A DNA stretch of 64,000 nucleotides, taken from contig NC_056407.1 in assembly GCF_905147365.1 (NCBI RefSeq), forward strand, positions 24,703,980 to 24,767,979, given 5' to 3'. Numbering within the stretch: position 1 is the stretch's first letter; each line of letters starts with the position of its first letter. Under the pieces are notes generated by a model, which was not told the DNA's origin, made no database searches, and saw only the letters and a list, made by a program, of their open reading frames with translations. This document shows positions 32,263-43,847 of the stretch, in pieces. The translations under genes were made by a program, and so were the position numbers. This stretch comes from Aricia agestis. Lineage: Eukaryota; Arthropoda; Insecta; Lepidoptera; Lycaenidae.

Positions 32263-32626
32263 TATAGGGAATTTAATAAAACCACGAGTTAGAAAAACTA
32301 TGGTGCGTCGGAGCGTTCTATAAGTAGAGTGTCACTTCGCGTGCGACTTGCGTGCGGCTTTGGTTGCGACTAGGTTGCGACTGTGGGTCCCGGGGTGCCG
32401 GGCTAAGGGCCTGAGCCCTTTCCTGTGGGAACGCTCTTTCAGCACCTAATCTTTATTTATCGAAAGCATACAAATCACAAAGTGTTAGCAATATTTCAAA
32501 ACAAATACAAAGAGCTTATTATTTAAACTTACAACATAGACCATGCATTCAACACTGTTTCTTACACAGAAATAATTCTAATAAATTATCATAACTTATG
32601 GCCTATGGTGTAGTGCGTCGCCTACA
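32263..32626 (-). repeat. Bel-Pao 5' LTR
   Basis: Same length and ends as the 3' LTR. The differences seen are four A/T exchanges, all within the last 60 bp of the LTR in element orientation (for example ATTTATTAAAA against ATTTAATAAAA). Confidence 0.93.
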
Positions 32627-33110
32627 GCTCCCATACAACAAACGTGATTTTTATGCTATTTTTTGCTCGATATCAATAACTGCAACACATAGGCACTTGA
32701 AATATTGACGAAATACTCAGTTATATTTGTACTTTAATAATCAATAATAAAATTTTAATAAATTAAATAATTAAGGGGGGCTCCCGTACAAAAAAACACA
32801 ATTTTCAGCCTATTTTTGCTCGATTGAGGTACGGAACCCTGCGTGCGCGAGTTTAACTCGCACTTGGCCGATTTTATTATTAGTTACGGTAAATACAAAA
32901 GTTATTAAGTACAACTGAAAAGTAATATTATATTAAGTTCAAAGCACATAGCATGACGAATACAAAATGGCTAAGCCACCGATTTTGACTAATGTGTAGA
33001 GTTTTTAGACTCTTCTCGTGCGGCTGACACATTATATTATTATCAGGTATGTATTTTGCCGCGCCTAGTGTAAAGTCTAATAAAAATTGCCACATATTAC
33101 GTTTTTTAAG

Positions 33111-33545
33111 GTTCCGTACCCAAAGGGTAAAAACGGGACCCTATTACTGACTTCGTTGTCTGTCCGTCTGTATGTCTCCAGGCTGTTACTCAAGAACAGT
33201 AATAGCTAGAGAGTTTAAATTTTCACAGATTGTGTAATGTGTATATCTTTTCTTCTTCTTCTTCTTTTTTACTAATGGCTCCTTTGTGAGTCGTGTATAT
33301 CTTTTGCCGCTATATAACAACAAATACTAAAAACAAAATAAAATTAATATTTAAGGGGGCTCCCATAAAACAAACGTGAATTTTGGCCTTTTTTGCTCTA
33401 TGTCAATAATAGCAACAGATAGGTACTTGAATTTTTCACACAATTCTTAGTTTTATGTGTACTTTAATATTTAATAATAATATAAATATATAATAAAAAA
33501 TTATGAGGGGCTCCCATACAAAAAACACAAAGAACAAGGGGCATT
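33111..33545 (-). repeat. GGCCAAGTGCGAGT-family fragment
   Basis: Starts GGTTCCGTACCCAAAGGGTA and includes GGGGGCTCCCATAAAACAAA and GGGGCTCCCATACAAAAAAC; truncated before the GTGCGAGT end. It contains a CTT microsatellite at about 33247-33270. Confidence 0.7.
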
Positions 33546-34070
33546 TTTGTATGGAAGCCGTACCCAAGCTGTAGCACATCCACACATAATATATGAAATG
33601 AAAGGGCTTGAAAAGTTGAATATTTTATTGTATGACGAAAAATCTCTAAACCATGGGAGAAAAAAGTTAACGAGGGTAGAAGGTAAGAAAAATTACAAAA
33701 AAACACCCTGTATTATTGCATCAATTTATAGTGTTGCTAGTAAGGAATAATTTCTGGAAAGTAATTTTGAGAATCGGTCCACAAACAGCGAAATAATCAT
33801 CAAAAATATCTGCTCGATGCAAAATATCACGAAAAGTACCAATAATTGGGTCATAATGTGATGACCCATGGTATAATTGTGGTTGTGATGATGATGATCT
33901 ACCAAATTAATGTATTAGCTTATACTTTCAGTTGTTTAAAAAAGCCCAAAATCCCCGAACCAGTATCTATAAGGATTCAAAAGCTCTGTTCGGTATCTTC
34001 GGATCCAGGGTATAACCTGGTGCGGAATCATACTTTTTGGTAGCATTTACCTCAAATGCTTCAGAAAAAA

Positions 34071-34312
34071 TCAAAATCCCTATAAGTTTCCATACAAATT
34101 TCAAGGAGTCCCCTCGATTCCTCATGGATCCCATCATCAGATCACCACTTTTGTGAACATGGTACCAAATTCGGATTCAACCCTGTACAACAACAAAATA
34201 ACTATGAAAATCGGTCTACAAATGGCGAAGTTATGGTTGAACATACAAAAAAAATATATACAGACGAACATATAACCTCCTCCTTTTTGGAAGTCGGTTA
34301 AAAATAATAACG
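34071..34312 (+). repeat. Dispersed repeat ending CTCCTCCTTTTTGGAAGTCG
   Basis: The block GATCACCACTTTTGTGAACA, then CATGGTACCAAATTCG, to CTCCTTTTTGGAAGTCGGTT is shared with 45270-45475, with 23880-23960 (inverted) and, at its end only, 7200-7250 (inverted). Non-coding. Confidence 0.7.
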
Positions 34313-34635
34313 GCCACTATTAGTACATTAAACTATTTTATTTTAACGCTCAGTACTTTGCATGGTAAAGTTGTGATTATTGGTAATTATTATTGTTAAG
34401 TTCTTGTATGTTAGTACAAATGTTGTATCGACGTAAGGCAGCTGATATGCGTCACATAACTCACATACAGTTCAATCGGTTTTTATATTATCATAAATTA
34501 TATTATACCTAGTCTTGCCGTAAATACTGAAATAAAGAAAAACATTTTTTTCTATTGCAAATAAATTTTATTACTTACTTTCACAGTCTGGTAGTTTAAT
34601 ACATAAAATATAAAACAATTTAAAATATTAAAAGC

Positions 34636-36142
34636 TTATTCAAATTGAACTTCATTGGCTGCAATAACGGCCCTTAAACATTGTGGCCAGTTATCATTAG
34701 AAACTCGAACTCTTTCCATGGAAAAATTCTTCACTGCCAGTCGTATGGATTGACTCCAAATTAACACGGCATTTACATCAAGCCATACTCTCTAAAACTG
34801 ACCAAAAATCATAATCCAGCGGATTAAGGTCGGGACTAGATGACGACTAGTCTTCAGCTCTGATTAAGTCCGAAACGTTCGTTTCCAACCAAGACTGCGT
34901 GGATCAAGCTTTATGACCCGGCGCCGAGCTTTGTTGGAAGGCCCATTCTTGGTTATTGAACTCGATGTTGCTAAGGGGCTTCACTACCTTCACAAGAATG
35001 GTATCTTCATACACTTGTGTCAATGTTTTGATATATTTTTCACAAAAGTAGGTTTGTCCTGTCTGTACATAACTAGGTAGGCTTTTGGGTTGGGTCGCTA
35101 GTATTTATAATTTCCTATCATTCTATTCCCCATCCGCATCCTCTAAATTTGCGCGTGACACTTCCTCTTCCTCCTCCTCTTCCTCATAATCACTTCCTCA
35201 ACAACCCTAATTAAAATGTTGCTTAATTGTAAAAAAATCTCATCCGTAAACAACATTTTTTGTGACCTCCCTTTGCGTACCGCTTCAGTAGTTGTTTCGA
35301 TTTTACCACCATATTCTTTTTAGGGTTCCGTACCCAAAGGGTAAAAACGGAACCCTATTACTGAGACTTCGATGTCTGTCCGTCTGTCTCCAGGCTGTAA
35401 CTCAAGAATGGTAATAGCTAGAGAGTTGAAATTTTCACAGATTATGTATTTACGTTGCCGCTATAACAACAAAATATACTAAAAACAAAATAAAATTAAT
35501 ATTTAAGGGGGGCTCCAATACAACAAATGTGATTTTTTGGCCTTGTTGCTCTATATCAATAATCCCAACAGTTAGGTACTTGAATTTTTCTCAAAGTCCT
35601 TAGTTATATGAGTACAATATTTCAAAATAATATTAAAATAAAATAAAAAATTAAGAGGGGCTCCCATACAAAAAACACAATTTTAGGCCTAATTTTGCTC
35701 TATAATGGTACCTAGTAGGTAGAACCCTTCGTGCGCGAGTCCGACTCGCACTTGGCCGATTATTTAAATTATCAGTTAGGAAATATCCAGTACGTGTCTT
35801 GTAGGCTGAAAGTCTTAAGTCATCATTTAAAATACGCGACATGGTTTTAGGTGCTATCTTCATCTCGTGAGATAAAACCTTTTGCTTTCGAACCGATTTT
35901 TTTCGAATTATTATTTCCCTTACTGCTTTAACCACCTTTTCCTCACGAACACTGCGTGGACGGCCAGATCTTTTTCTGCCACAAGCAGAGGAGGTCTCAT
36001 TGTACCTTTAATTAATGGCCCGATACACAAATATTTACTAAGCGTATGGAGAGATTTAAAAATGACATTGGGCTCCATACCTACTTTGTGTGATGCAATC
36101 ACAGCGATTTGGTTTTTTTGATCACCCCACTCATACATATTG
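34636..36142 (-). pseudogene. Broken Tc1/mariner-superfamily transposase
   Basis: Reading the minus strand in several frames recovers a transposase. An N-terminal helix-turn-helix region has VVKAVREIIIRKKSVRKQK, SHEMKIAPKTMSRILNDDL and a LLKRYAKGGHKK segment. Then come a first-Asp motif FTDEIF, a WAFQQSSAPGHKA region, SSPDLNPLDYDFW and a C-terminal NDNWPQCLRAVIAANEVQFE before a stop at 34636. The family has Asp where this copy has Ser in QQSSAP, so a catalytic residue is lost, and there are frameshifts and stops. A GGCCAAGTGCGAGT repeat (35322-35757) splits it between the N-terminal DNA-binding part and the catalytic core. Not functional. Confidence 0.88.
35322..35757 (-). repeat. GGCCAAGTGCGAGT-type repeat inserted in the transposase pseudogene
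   Basis: Bounded by AGGGTTCCGTACCCAAAGGG on the left and GACTCGCACTTGGCCGA on the right. Because the transposase reading continues on both sides, this copy shows the true ends of the family. Confidence 0.85.
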
Positions 36143-36189
36143 TAAAATAAATTGGCGCCAAAATGAGAAAACACAATAAACAATCATAT

Positions 36190-36330
36190 AAAAATTACAG
36201 AATCCTAATTCAAATGTAATAAATAAATAAATAAACGTTTATTCAGTAATCTGGACATTACACAAAGTTCTGTACATTTAAATTTAAAAACAACACACAA
36301 TACAAGTAGCTTGATAGTAATCAGAAACAC
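36190..36330 (-). repeat. Possible non-LTR 3' end fragment
   Basis: An (AATA)n run followed by CGTTTATTCAGTAATCTGGAC resembles the tail of a LINE inserted on the minus strand. The fragment is short and no reverse transcriptase is seen. Confidence 0.35.
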
Positions 36331-38050
36331 AAAAAATAATAATTGCCCTTTGACCTCGCCTTGTAGATAATTTTAATGTGATAAAGTACATATCAGCTGT
36401 TTTTGTCTAACTTGCAGATGAACTCCAGTGCTTACCACGTTTCATAGTAACAAATTATATTAGGAATTATTCAAATGTTACTTTCTTTTCGAAAGACTGC
36501 CCCGTAGACAGGGTTATGCTTTTTAGGCACTAGGTAGGGTCCATCAACGCAGTAATTTTTGATAGAAGTAAACAAGCTAATAATGCAGACGTAGTTATCC
36601 TTGCAAAAAAAAAAAAAGAACTAAAAGAGAAATCTACAATTGAGCCAAACGCTAGGTTTTGCGCCGCGCCGCACCGCTGTGAATGCAATTCATCATACTG
36701 TAACAAAATAATCATGCTTAGAAAGTGTTTTAATGATCGTATAACGGATGCCGAAGCGACACACGGATGCAATGTGGTTTGCCTTCATCTGGGCATTGTC
36801 CTCTGGAGCCCATCAGGTCTCATCAGGACACGAGCTAACAATGGCGGCGTCATTCAGAAAAAAAACACTAGGATCTAGCGTCTAATTGATGTGGAAAACC
36901 AGTTTACTGACGCAAATCCATTACTTTTCATTAAAACCATATTTGTTACTTCATTGATGGTTATGGACTATGGTCAGTTATTTTTCTTCTGACACATTTA
37001 TTCCGACGATATAAGGAGCATTTTGATAGTAACGTAAAGAGGTAAGATAAGTAGGAACGGGCTCTAGACCGTATTTTATTTATGTAGGTGTTCCAAAGTT
37101 CGCGTGACGCTTCTATCTCCTCGTGACTTCTAAATTTAAAATCTCTATGTTTTCGCATCTAGTCTAGCCAGTGACATGTGCAGGATTTTCACTAAGCTGC
37201 CAAAAACCTAAAAATTACGGATTCTAACGTAACCAAAATTACCAACTCGCTAAAACCCTCAAATAATCCAAAAAATAACGAGGAAAACCCCAATACTGCT
37301 AAGATGTTTATTTGTAGGTTTGGTTGTTGACAAAATGCTATTTTAGATGTGATAAATAGTCGGCCAATAAACTTTAAATTTTACAAACCAGCTCTGCGGT
37401 GAGGCAACAAAGTCTATCGCCAACTTTTTGTTTGGAATCATCAAAATGCTAAGCGTCTATCGGTGCCAGCATCGAATATTAAGTAGGTGTCAAAAACAAT
37501 TATATAATACGCCCTTCACACAACCTTAAACATCTAAAAATGCGAGTTAAAATGTTGATCTTTGTCGGGTTTTCCAGCGTTATACAACGCGCGTTTGCGG
37601 CCGACTTTCGACCGACTTAACGCATTCACGGTTTTACCCATCACTCCGGCCTTGTGTGGTAGGAACGGTTACGACAGCGATTCACACTTAGATTTGACAT
37701 TTAAACGTAGCCGTTAGTACAGATTAAATATGGAACAAGTTCATTTCCTCATTGGTCTCGCTTTCTTTAGTAAGGAAACGTTCTCATAATCTGAATGACA
37801 ACATGCGATTTATAGAAGCTATAGTAATTTGAGGTTTTGATATAAATTGTTAAGCCTTAACCTATCAAGACCCATAAGGACACCGGTGACCGCGACAACA
37901 ATAGAATAACAATAGATTTCCAAGAATCTGTGATCGAAGGATAGCATTCTCCGCCCATTGTCCTATCATCGTCATTGCCTGAACCTGATGCATCGAATGA
38001 GGTGATCGTTTTTATTTGCATCCGTTTGAGGCCATTGCCTTTGGTAAAAC
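36331..38050. other. Intron 2 stretch, nothing recognised
   Basis: Several ORFs of 65-120 codons exist here but none has recognisable motifs or consistent composition. I treat them as chance ORFs. No repeat boundaries were recognised. Confidence 0.35.
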
Positions 38051-38058
38051 TTGGTAAA

Positions 38059-38124
38059 ACTTTGGTAAAACCGACGCATGGCATGGGGTCATTACCCCAT
38101 GCCATGCGTCGGTTTTACCAAAGT
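38059..38124. repeat. Perfect 66-bp palindrome
   Basis: CTTTGGTAAAACCGACGCAT plus GGCATGGGGT is followed by a 4-nt loop and its exact inverse. The arms are about 30 bp without a mismatch. The direct repeat GGTAAAACTTTGG also precedes it. Confidence 0.9.
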
Positions 38125-38378
38125 CAATTGGTCAGCCTACGGCGGTCGATCTCTCGATGGGTATTCCCGACATGTGGGAAGGTGAAAGCAGCGTTATCCG
38201 CCGACCGAACCATGCTATGCGAACAAAACCCGGGTTTTGCCCATCTTAATGTCAGATGTTCCGTCGCGTTTTTATGCGAGGTCACTAAGTTTTCAAGTTT
38301 TGTTTCATTTGAATATCCGCCGAGCGCCTATAGTAATTATGGATAAAGGTGCTTCCTACAGTCTGTCGCTTAAATAAA

Positions 38379-39456
38379 AAAACCGGCCAAGTGCGAGTCG
38401 GACTCGCGCACCGAGGGTTCCGTACAAACCTGCAAGGTTTACAAAGTAACTACTTAAAATTTTAAGCTTTTCGGAATTTTTCTGTTACCTGTGCTGTAAG
38501 CTATTGCTTCTTACCAAATTTCGAGATTCTATGTCAACGGGAAGTGGTCTTTAGGTTTTAATTCCCTTGCGTGTAGTTGCGAGTTTCAAAATATGCGGTA
38601 TCAATGGTTGTGCTTTTGCGTTTTGCGTTTTTGCGTTGACTTAGATTTTTTTTTTTTTCACGGGTTAAAGGCATTTAGATCTAAGTATTTGATATGAATT
38701 TCAACTTGATAGCTCTACGCGTTCATGAGGAAAAAAGTAATAAGTTTATATTTATTAAAAAATATATATTTTGTAATGTAACTAAAAATTTAAGGTTTTC
38801 GGAATTTTTCCTTTATGTGTGCTATAAAACGTTGCTTCATGCCAAATTTCAAGATTCTAGGTCGACTGGAAGTACCCTTTAGGTTTTGATTCCCTTGCGA
38901 GTACTTGCGAGTTTCAAAATATGCAGCTTAACTTGCTGTTTCTTTTGATTGCGTTGACATAGAAGTTTGATTTTGTTACAGCTTAAAGGTATTATAGACC
39001 TGAGTATTTGGTATGAATTTCAATTTAATACCTCTACGCGTTTATGAGGAAATGGGTAGTAAGTTTAAAATTATTAAAAAAAAAAATATTATGTGATGTA
39101 ACTAAAAATTTATGGTTTTCGTAATTTTTCCTTTATCTATGCTATAAGATGTTGCTTCGTACCAAATTTCAAGATTCTGAGTTCACGGGAAGCACCCTGT
39201 AGGTTTTGATTCCCTTGCAAGTGTCGAAAATTTGCGGCATAAACGGCTGTATCTTTTGATTGCGTTGGCTTAGAAGTTTGATTTTTTCACAGCTTCAAGG
39301 GACAGTAGACCTGAGTAATTGATATAAATTTCAGCTTCATACCTCCACGCGTTCCTGAGAAAAAGGGTCTTGACAGACGGACGGACGGACAGACGGACAA
39401 CAAAGTGATCCTATAAGGGTTCCGTTTTTTCCTTTTGAGGTACGGAACCCTAAAAA
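38379..39456 (+). repeat. GGCCAAGTGCGAGT-type repeat with about 320-bp internal tandem units
   Basis: Starts AAAAAACCGGCCAAGTGCGA and ends TTTTGAGGTACGGAACCCTA. Internally three units share the order CGGAATTTTTC, TTGCTTC, CCAAATTTC.AGATTCT, AGGTTTTGATTCCCTTGC and TCTACGCGTT at about 38465, 38790 and 39110. A (GACG/GACA)n run precedes the right end. Confidence 0.8.
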
Positions 39457-40270
39457 CCAAGGATTACACGAAAAGATAGGTGAATTTCAATCAAAACATT
39501 TCTAATACTTAGATGACATTTTTAATTTTAAATACTAGATCTTTCACAACACCTAAAACAAGTAGTAGTGCCGTAAAAAACAATTATTGATGGGGAAAAC
39601 AAACGGCAATTTAAAAGCGTTTCGGCCAAACCCAGGAAAACCGCAAGACTTAGACAATGTGTCTTTACAGTGAACCTTTGGTTTCTCCCCGAGAAAGCGA
39701 TTCGAATGTATTGCCGGAAATTCCCACGTTCGCTCTAATCCAAATATTACATCATTAGGTATTGTTTAACTATGCAATTTTTTTTGTAAATGCAAATATC
39801 TTATACAAAGAAAATAATACCAATTAAATACGAATAAAACGTTCTTCTGCTTAACGACTACGCCAAACATAAAATTACGTGGTGTTTTTGTAATGTTGTT
39901 TGGAATTTCCAAAACTACTCAATTATATAATTCTCGCTTTATACGTATTAATAAAGCAATAAATAGGTTTAACCTTAAATAGTAAATATGTATTATGTGC
40001 TTGACATTATATAAACTGTAATTAAAACTTCGGTCGATGAAGCTTTTTCAGCTTTTGAACGTTAAAAGACTAGCATTTCGCAAATATAATAATTATAGCC
40101 CTTTAAGGATTTTATATTTGGCAGAAATATACCAATCCTCTTCCTTTATTAACCCCTATTGGGGGAACCAGAAATTAGAGTCACCCAAGGGTTTACACGA
40201 GGCTTGTTCATATTATCGAATAATGACCTCTTTCACTGATGGGTGAACGCGCTCTAATTGGGTTATCTTT
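39457..40270. other. Intron 2 stretch, nothing recognised
   Basis: Unique AT-rich sequence with no exon-like ORF or repeat boundary. Confidence 0.4.
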
Positions 40271-40274
40271 AAAA

Positions 40275-40884
40275 AAACCGGCCAAGTGCGAGTTGGACTC
40301 GCCCATGAAGGGTTCCGCAGCAGCAATAAGGTTTATTTCTATGAAATTAAAAGGTTTTTGATTTATTTTTATATTTCAGTTGATTTAATCAAAGTTAAAT
40401 TGAAGTTTACTATTTATGACGTACAAAAAAACTACTTGCTAGATCACGTTCAAACCAATTTTCGTTGGTAGTTTTTATAGTAATGTACATCATATATTTT
40501 TTTTAGAATTATCATGCCCCTACTTTAGAAGTTAGAGGGGGGGGGGGGCACATTTTACCACTTTGGAAGAGTCTCTCTCGCAAACTATTCAGGTTAGAAA
40601 AAAATGATATTATCCATAGATACCCCACACGCATAGGTTAGATGAAAAAAAAAATTTTGTTTCAGAAGAAGACCCCTAAAATTTTTAATATTTTTTTCAT
40701 TTTTGTATCAAAATCTTAATGCGGTTCACAGAATAAATCTACTTACCAAGTTTCAATAGTATAGCTCTTATAGTTTCGGAGAAAAGTGGCTGTGACATAC
40801 GGACGGACAGACAGACAGACAGACAGACATGACGAATCTATAAGGGTTCCGTTTTTTGCCATTTGGCTACGGAACCCTAAAAAA
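40275..40884 (+). repeat. GGCCAAGTGCGAGT-type repeat (close to 1943 and 45648 copies)
   Basis: Starts AAAAAAACCGGCCAAGTGCG and ends TTTGGCTACGGAACCCTAAA, with GGGTTCCGCAGCAGCAATAA, a G-run GAGGGGGGGG and a (GACA)n run inside. It belongs to the GCAGCAG subfamily. Confidence 0.85.
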
Positions 40885-41205
40885 CGTGACCAATTCTGTA
40901 AAGCCGTTGGCAGTAAGCCAACACTCATGGCGTCAGTTTATCATATGACAAATTAAGACTCCCACGAGGTTGGAGAACTTTGCACCTCATGGGCAGCTTG
41001 GAATTACCGATGACAACACGCCGAGAGCGTTCGCAATATATCAGGTAGGTTTTTCGCGAAACATCGACTCATTTGTGGTAATCACAGTAAAAAATGTCAA
41101 AACCCAAGTTTAAAAACCCAATAATGAATCCCCCGCTAAAAAAACTAAAATAATTATGTGTTATCAGTTATCAGACACCTGCCTCGGAGATTCAATTATC
41201 AAATA

Positions 41206-41743
41206 CTAGCTGTTGCCCGCGACTTCGTCCGCGTGGACTTCAGTTTATAGCGCGCGATGTCAACAAAATTGGTGTCAAAAGATTTTATAAGAAAAAACCC
41301 TGATCAACAAAACCTTAAATCAAAACAGCTGTGCAGTGTGCACATAATATTTTTTTTTTTTAAATTAAACTTTATATTTTATGCCAAATTTTAAAGCTTA
41401 TTTAGCCCCCCAATTACACAACTTTACCCATAAACTATTTATCATTGATAGGTTTAAGGTTACGTCACTGTATATAATATAAAGTACTGACTTATTAAAT
41501 AACGTAAAAAAGAAATAACAATTGAAAAAAATCGATCAGTATATGATGATACCACCTCTTATAGAAAGATTACTTATACAACCCTTTTTTCCAGTAAAAA
41601 AGTAGCCTATGTCTTTTCTCAGGCTTTAGACTATCTGTATACAAAATTTCATTACAATCGGTTCGGTAGTTTTGGCGTGAAAGCGAGACAGACAGACAGA
41701 CAGACAGACAGAGATACTTTCGTATTTATAATATTAGTATAGA
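41206..41743 (-). mobile_element. Helitron-like element, minus orientation
   Basis: CTAGCTGTTGCCCGCGACTT on the left, AATATTAGTATAGA on the right and a (CAGA)n tract before the 5' end. Closest to 12575-13272. Confidence 0.8.
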
Positions 41744-43195
41744 TTGGCACTTGGCACTTGGCAGCGAATCAACGTCACATTCTAAGGGATTTTCCAACGA
41801 TGAACTCGAATTGGCCTATTTAATGACGTACACGCCGCACGCGATATCTGACATCGATTTCATGAAAATGGTGTGCAGTGTGCTCTACATCACCACTCAC
41901 GAAAGATAACTCCAACTATCAGAGCTCGCTCGCGCGATGGAATATTTGGTAGAGCAGATTTAATAAACAATTTTAACCATGCAAAATCACCATTTTCAAT
42001 GTGGAAACCAGAAGAGTGGGTAGTTACAATGATGATTTACTGCATTATAAAAACGTCCCACCTTTGAAGAACTGGACTTAAAAGCTAGCTCGCTCTAGCC
42101 AAAAATAAAAATGCTCAATTGATAAACCATGCTAAAAATCATTGAAAGTACGTTTAATACAAATAACAATATTATACAAATCAAAATCTCACATCCGTAT
42201 TGGACCACAGTTCCTTGACTTCCGCATTGAGGAAGACGCTTTCAATGAAAATTTTGTTATTATTCAACACGAGAAGGTGCCAAACGACTCGATGATGATG
42301 CTGATGGTCAAAGGCCTTCCGTCTGTTATCGTACATTCCTTTATTTTGGGAAAATCCATGTTGGCTCGAACGATTAATAACGAGATAAATTTTCCAGATT
42401 TGAAGGTTACGATGAGCTAGGTATTAGGTGATTCTCGCTAGATTTAAAGGTATTTTTATATAATGGCGGAGTAATTAAGGAATTCCCATGAACGGTTTCA
42501 ATGAGATTATGTGATTCATCTTAAATTCATATCTCATTCATATCAGCTTATGAAGCCTCTCGTATTCTCGAGAAACTGGTATTCGCGTCGTATAGTTTAC
42601 GGAAACGGTGAAATATATATATATTTTGCCATAAATGGCGAGGGCAGCTGCGGGCGACTAGCGAGCGTCGTCACATTGCTGGGAAAACCCCACCTCCCCG
42701 CCCCGCCTCGCCCCGCCCCCGCCGCCGCCCGCGCTAGCTCCGTTGCGCGCGCGCGCCTCACACGCTCTACGTGTTATGTACACAATTTTACAAGTACCAA
42801 TACTAATATCTCGCATAGCATTACGTAGTAATTCTACTAGTGACACGCGGACAAAACAATTTCAATTATAATAAATTGAACCGTCTCTGAATTTTGATGG
42901 ATTAATCCTCAGTACGTTCCCGCCGTGATGTAATATTGTTTACCACATTACAAATCCTTTCCAGAAGTATTATTCATAGGTAGCAGTAATTTTCTATTTC
43001 CTCCGTATAAACCCCGGTCGAGCTAAACATGTTTATCCTTCGTACACGTGCCCTAAAGACATGTATAATTAATGACACTGTACTGTTTATTTGACATAGG
43101 TTTACAATATTTCCATTGCATCATCACGGTAGTACGCAGAGAATTAATGTAGCCATTTTTTCGGTACGGGTATATCGAGAGTACAAGATTATTAT
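41744..43195. other. Single-copy intron 2 stretch with a GC-rich block
   Basis: No repeat was recognised. At 42615-42765 an ATATATATATATTTTG run is followed by a block rich in CpG and GC boxes (CCCCGCCCCGCCTCGCCCCG). GGAATTCCC at 42479-42487 matches a Rel-type site on the minus strand in nine of ten positions. This could be an enhancer or alternative promoter of cactus; the sequence alone does not decide. Confidence 0.35.
42479..42487 (-). promoter_or_regulatory. Candidate Rel/NF-kB site
   Basis: On the minus strand GGGAATTCC, preceded by A-T and followed by TT, fits GGGRNYYYCC except at the last base. IkB genes are often targets of the factors they inhibit, which gives the site some meaning, but one match in 20 kb of intron can occur by chance. 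Confidence 0.25.
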
Positions 43196-43452
43196 ATAGT
43201 AACGCTATAAATCGAAAACAGCTGAACGGATTGGGCTATTTTTGGTCTTAAAATATTCGTAGAAGTCCAGGGAAGGTTTTATTGTGATACGAAGTTCACC
43301 GGGACAGCTAGTCTATATATATATAAGGATGGATAGATGGAACGCTAAAACTCGAAAACGGCTGAACGGATTGGACTAATTTTAGTCTTAAAATATTCGT
43401 AGAAGTCCAGGGAAGGTTTTAAAGTGACACGAAGTTCACCGGGATAGCTAGT
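43196..43452 (+). mobile_element. Two tandem Helitron-like 3' fragments
   Basis: A block CTGAACGGATTGG, GTCTTAAAATATTCGTAGAA, GTCCAGGGAAGG and GAAGTTCACCGGGA(C/T)AGCTAG occurs twice in direct order, each ending in CTAG followed by T, separated by a short ATATATATATAAGGATGG linker. Confidence 0.65.
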
Positions 43453-43847
43453 ATTATGATAAAATATACAAGTAGGGTCGTACGTTTATTGTGATCGTAT
43501 CATAGATCGTATGATAAGCATCAAGTTCCAGCTATTCAGAAGATACAAAATCTGTAGGAGGAAATATTAACATAGATTATGAGGCTGACTTTTGAGACAC
43601 TGGTTGATAATATGTCTTCTCACGCTATGTTTGATAAAATTATGTAAAATGGATGACATGTAATTACTAATCACGATTATGTAATTACTAATTACAATTA
43701 GTACTGTGATCTGGTAAAGGCTGGCAGGGAACCTTATCCTTGAATTATTTAAGCCTTCAATTAATGAGTGTTATCGATGCAAATAGCCTGTTTTACTCAC
43801 AGTCACTTGTTGAGTCTTCTGTGTGTTCGTCTTTGCAGTAAACATTA

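Larger units (their letters stand above)
27503..32626 (-). mobile_element. Bel-Pao LTR retrotransposon, 5.1 kb, integrase-deleted
   Basis: Two 364-bp LTRs (27503-27866 and 32263-32626), a 5-bp target duplication GCTCC (27498-27502, 32627-32631), a primer-binding site next to the 5' LTR and one 1438-codon ORF on the minus strand. No envelope ORF. The LTRs differ at only about four positions, so the insertion is fairly recent. Most of the integrase is missing, so it would depend on other copies to move. The orientation is opposite to cactus, which hosts it in intron 2. Confidence 0.96.
27297..32878 (-). repeat. GGCCAAGTGCGAGT-type repeat split by Bel-Pao
   Basis: The left part (27297-27502) opens GGTTCCGTACCCAAAGGGTA. 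The right part (32632-32878) ends CGAGTTTAACTCGCACTTGG. Together they match uninterrupted relatives at 33111 and 35322; the break is exactly at GCTCC, which is duplicated on the two sides of the Bel-Pao LTRs. Confidence 0.85.
27178..33085. repeat. Inverted-repeat pair enclosing nested insertions
   Basis: About 110 bp around ATGTGTCAGCCGCACGAGAA and ACACATTAGTCAAAATCGGT (27178-27290) recurs inverted at 32966-33085 (ACCGATTTTGACTAATGTGT, TTCTCGTGCGGCTGACACAT). Between them lie the GTGCGAGT repeat and the Bel-Pao element inside it. The pair probably marks the ends of an older small element. Confidence 0.65.

Noticed and set aside
36530..38346. ORFs of 65-123 codons in intron 2
   Set aside because: No motifs, no splice context, no repeat-encoded protein; one spans the perfect palindrome, which keeps both strands open by symmetry.
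42142..42420. 92-codon ORF in single-copy intron sequence
   Set aside because: No recognisable motif, no splice sites that would connect it, ordinary composition for the region; left uncalled.
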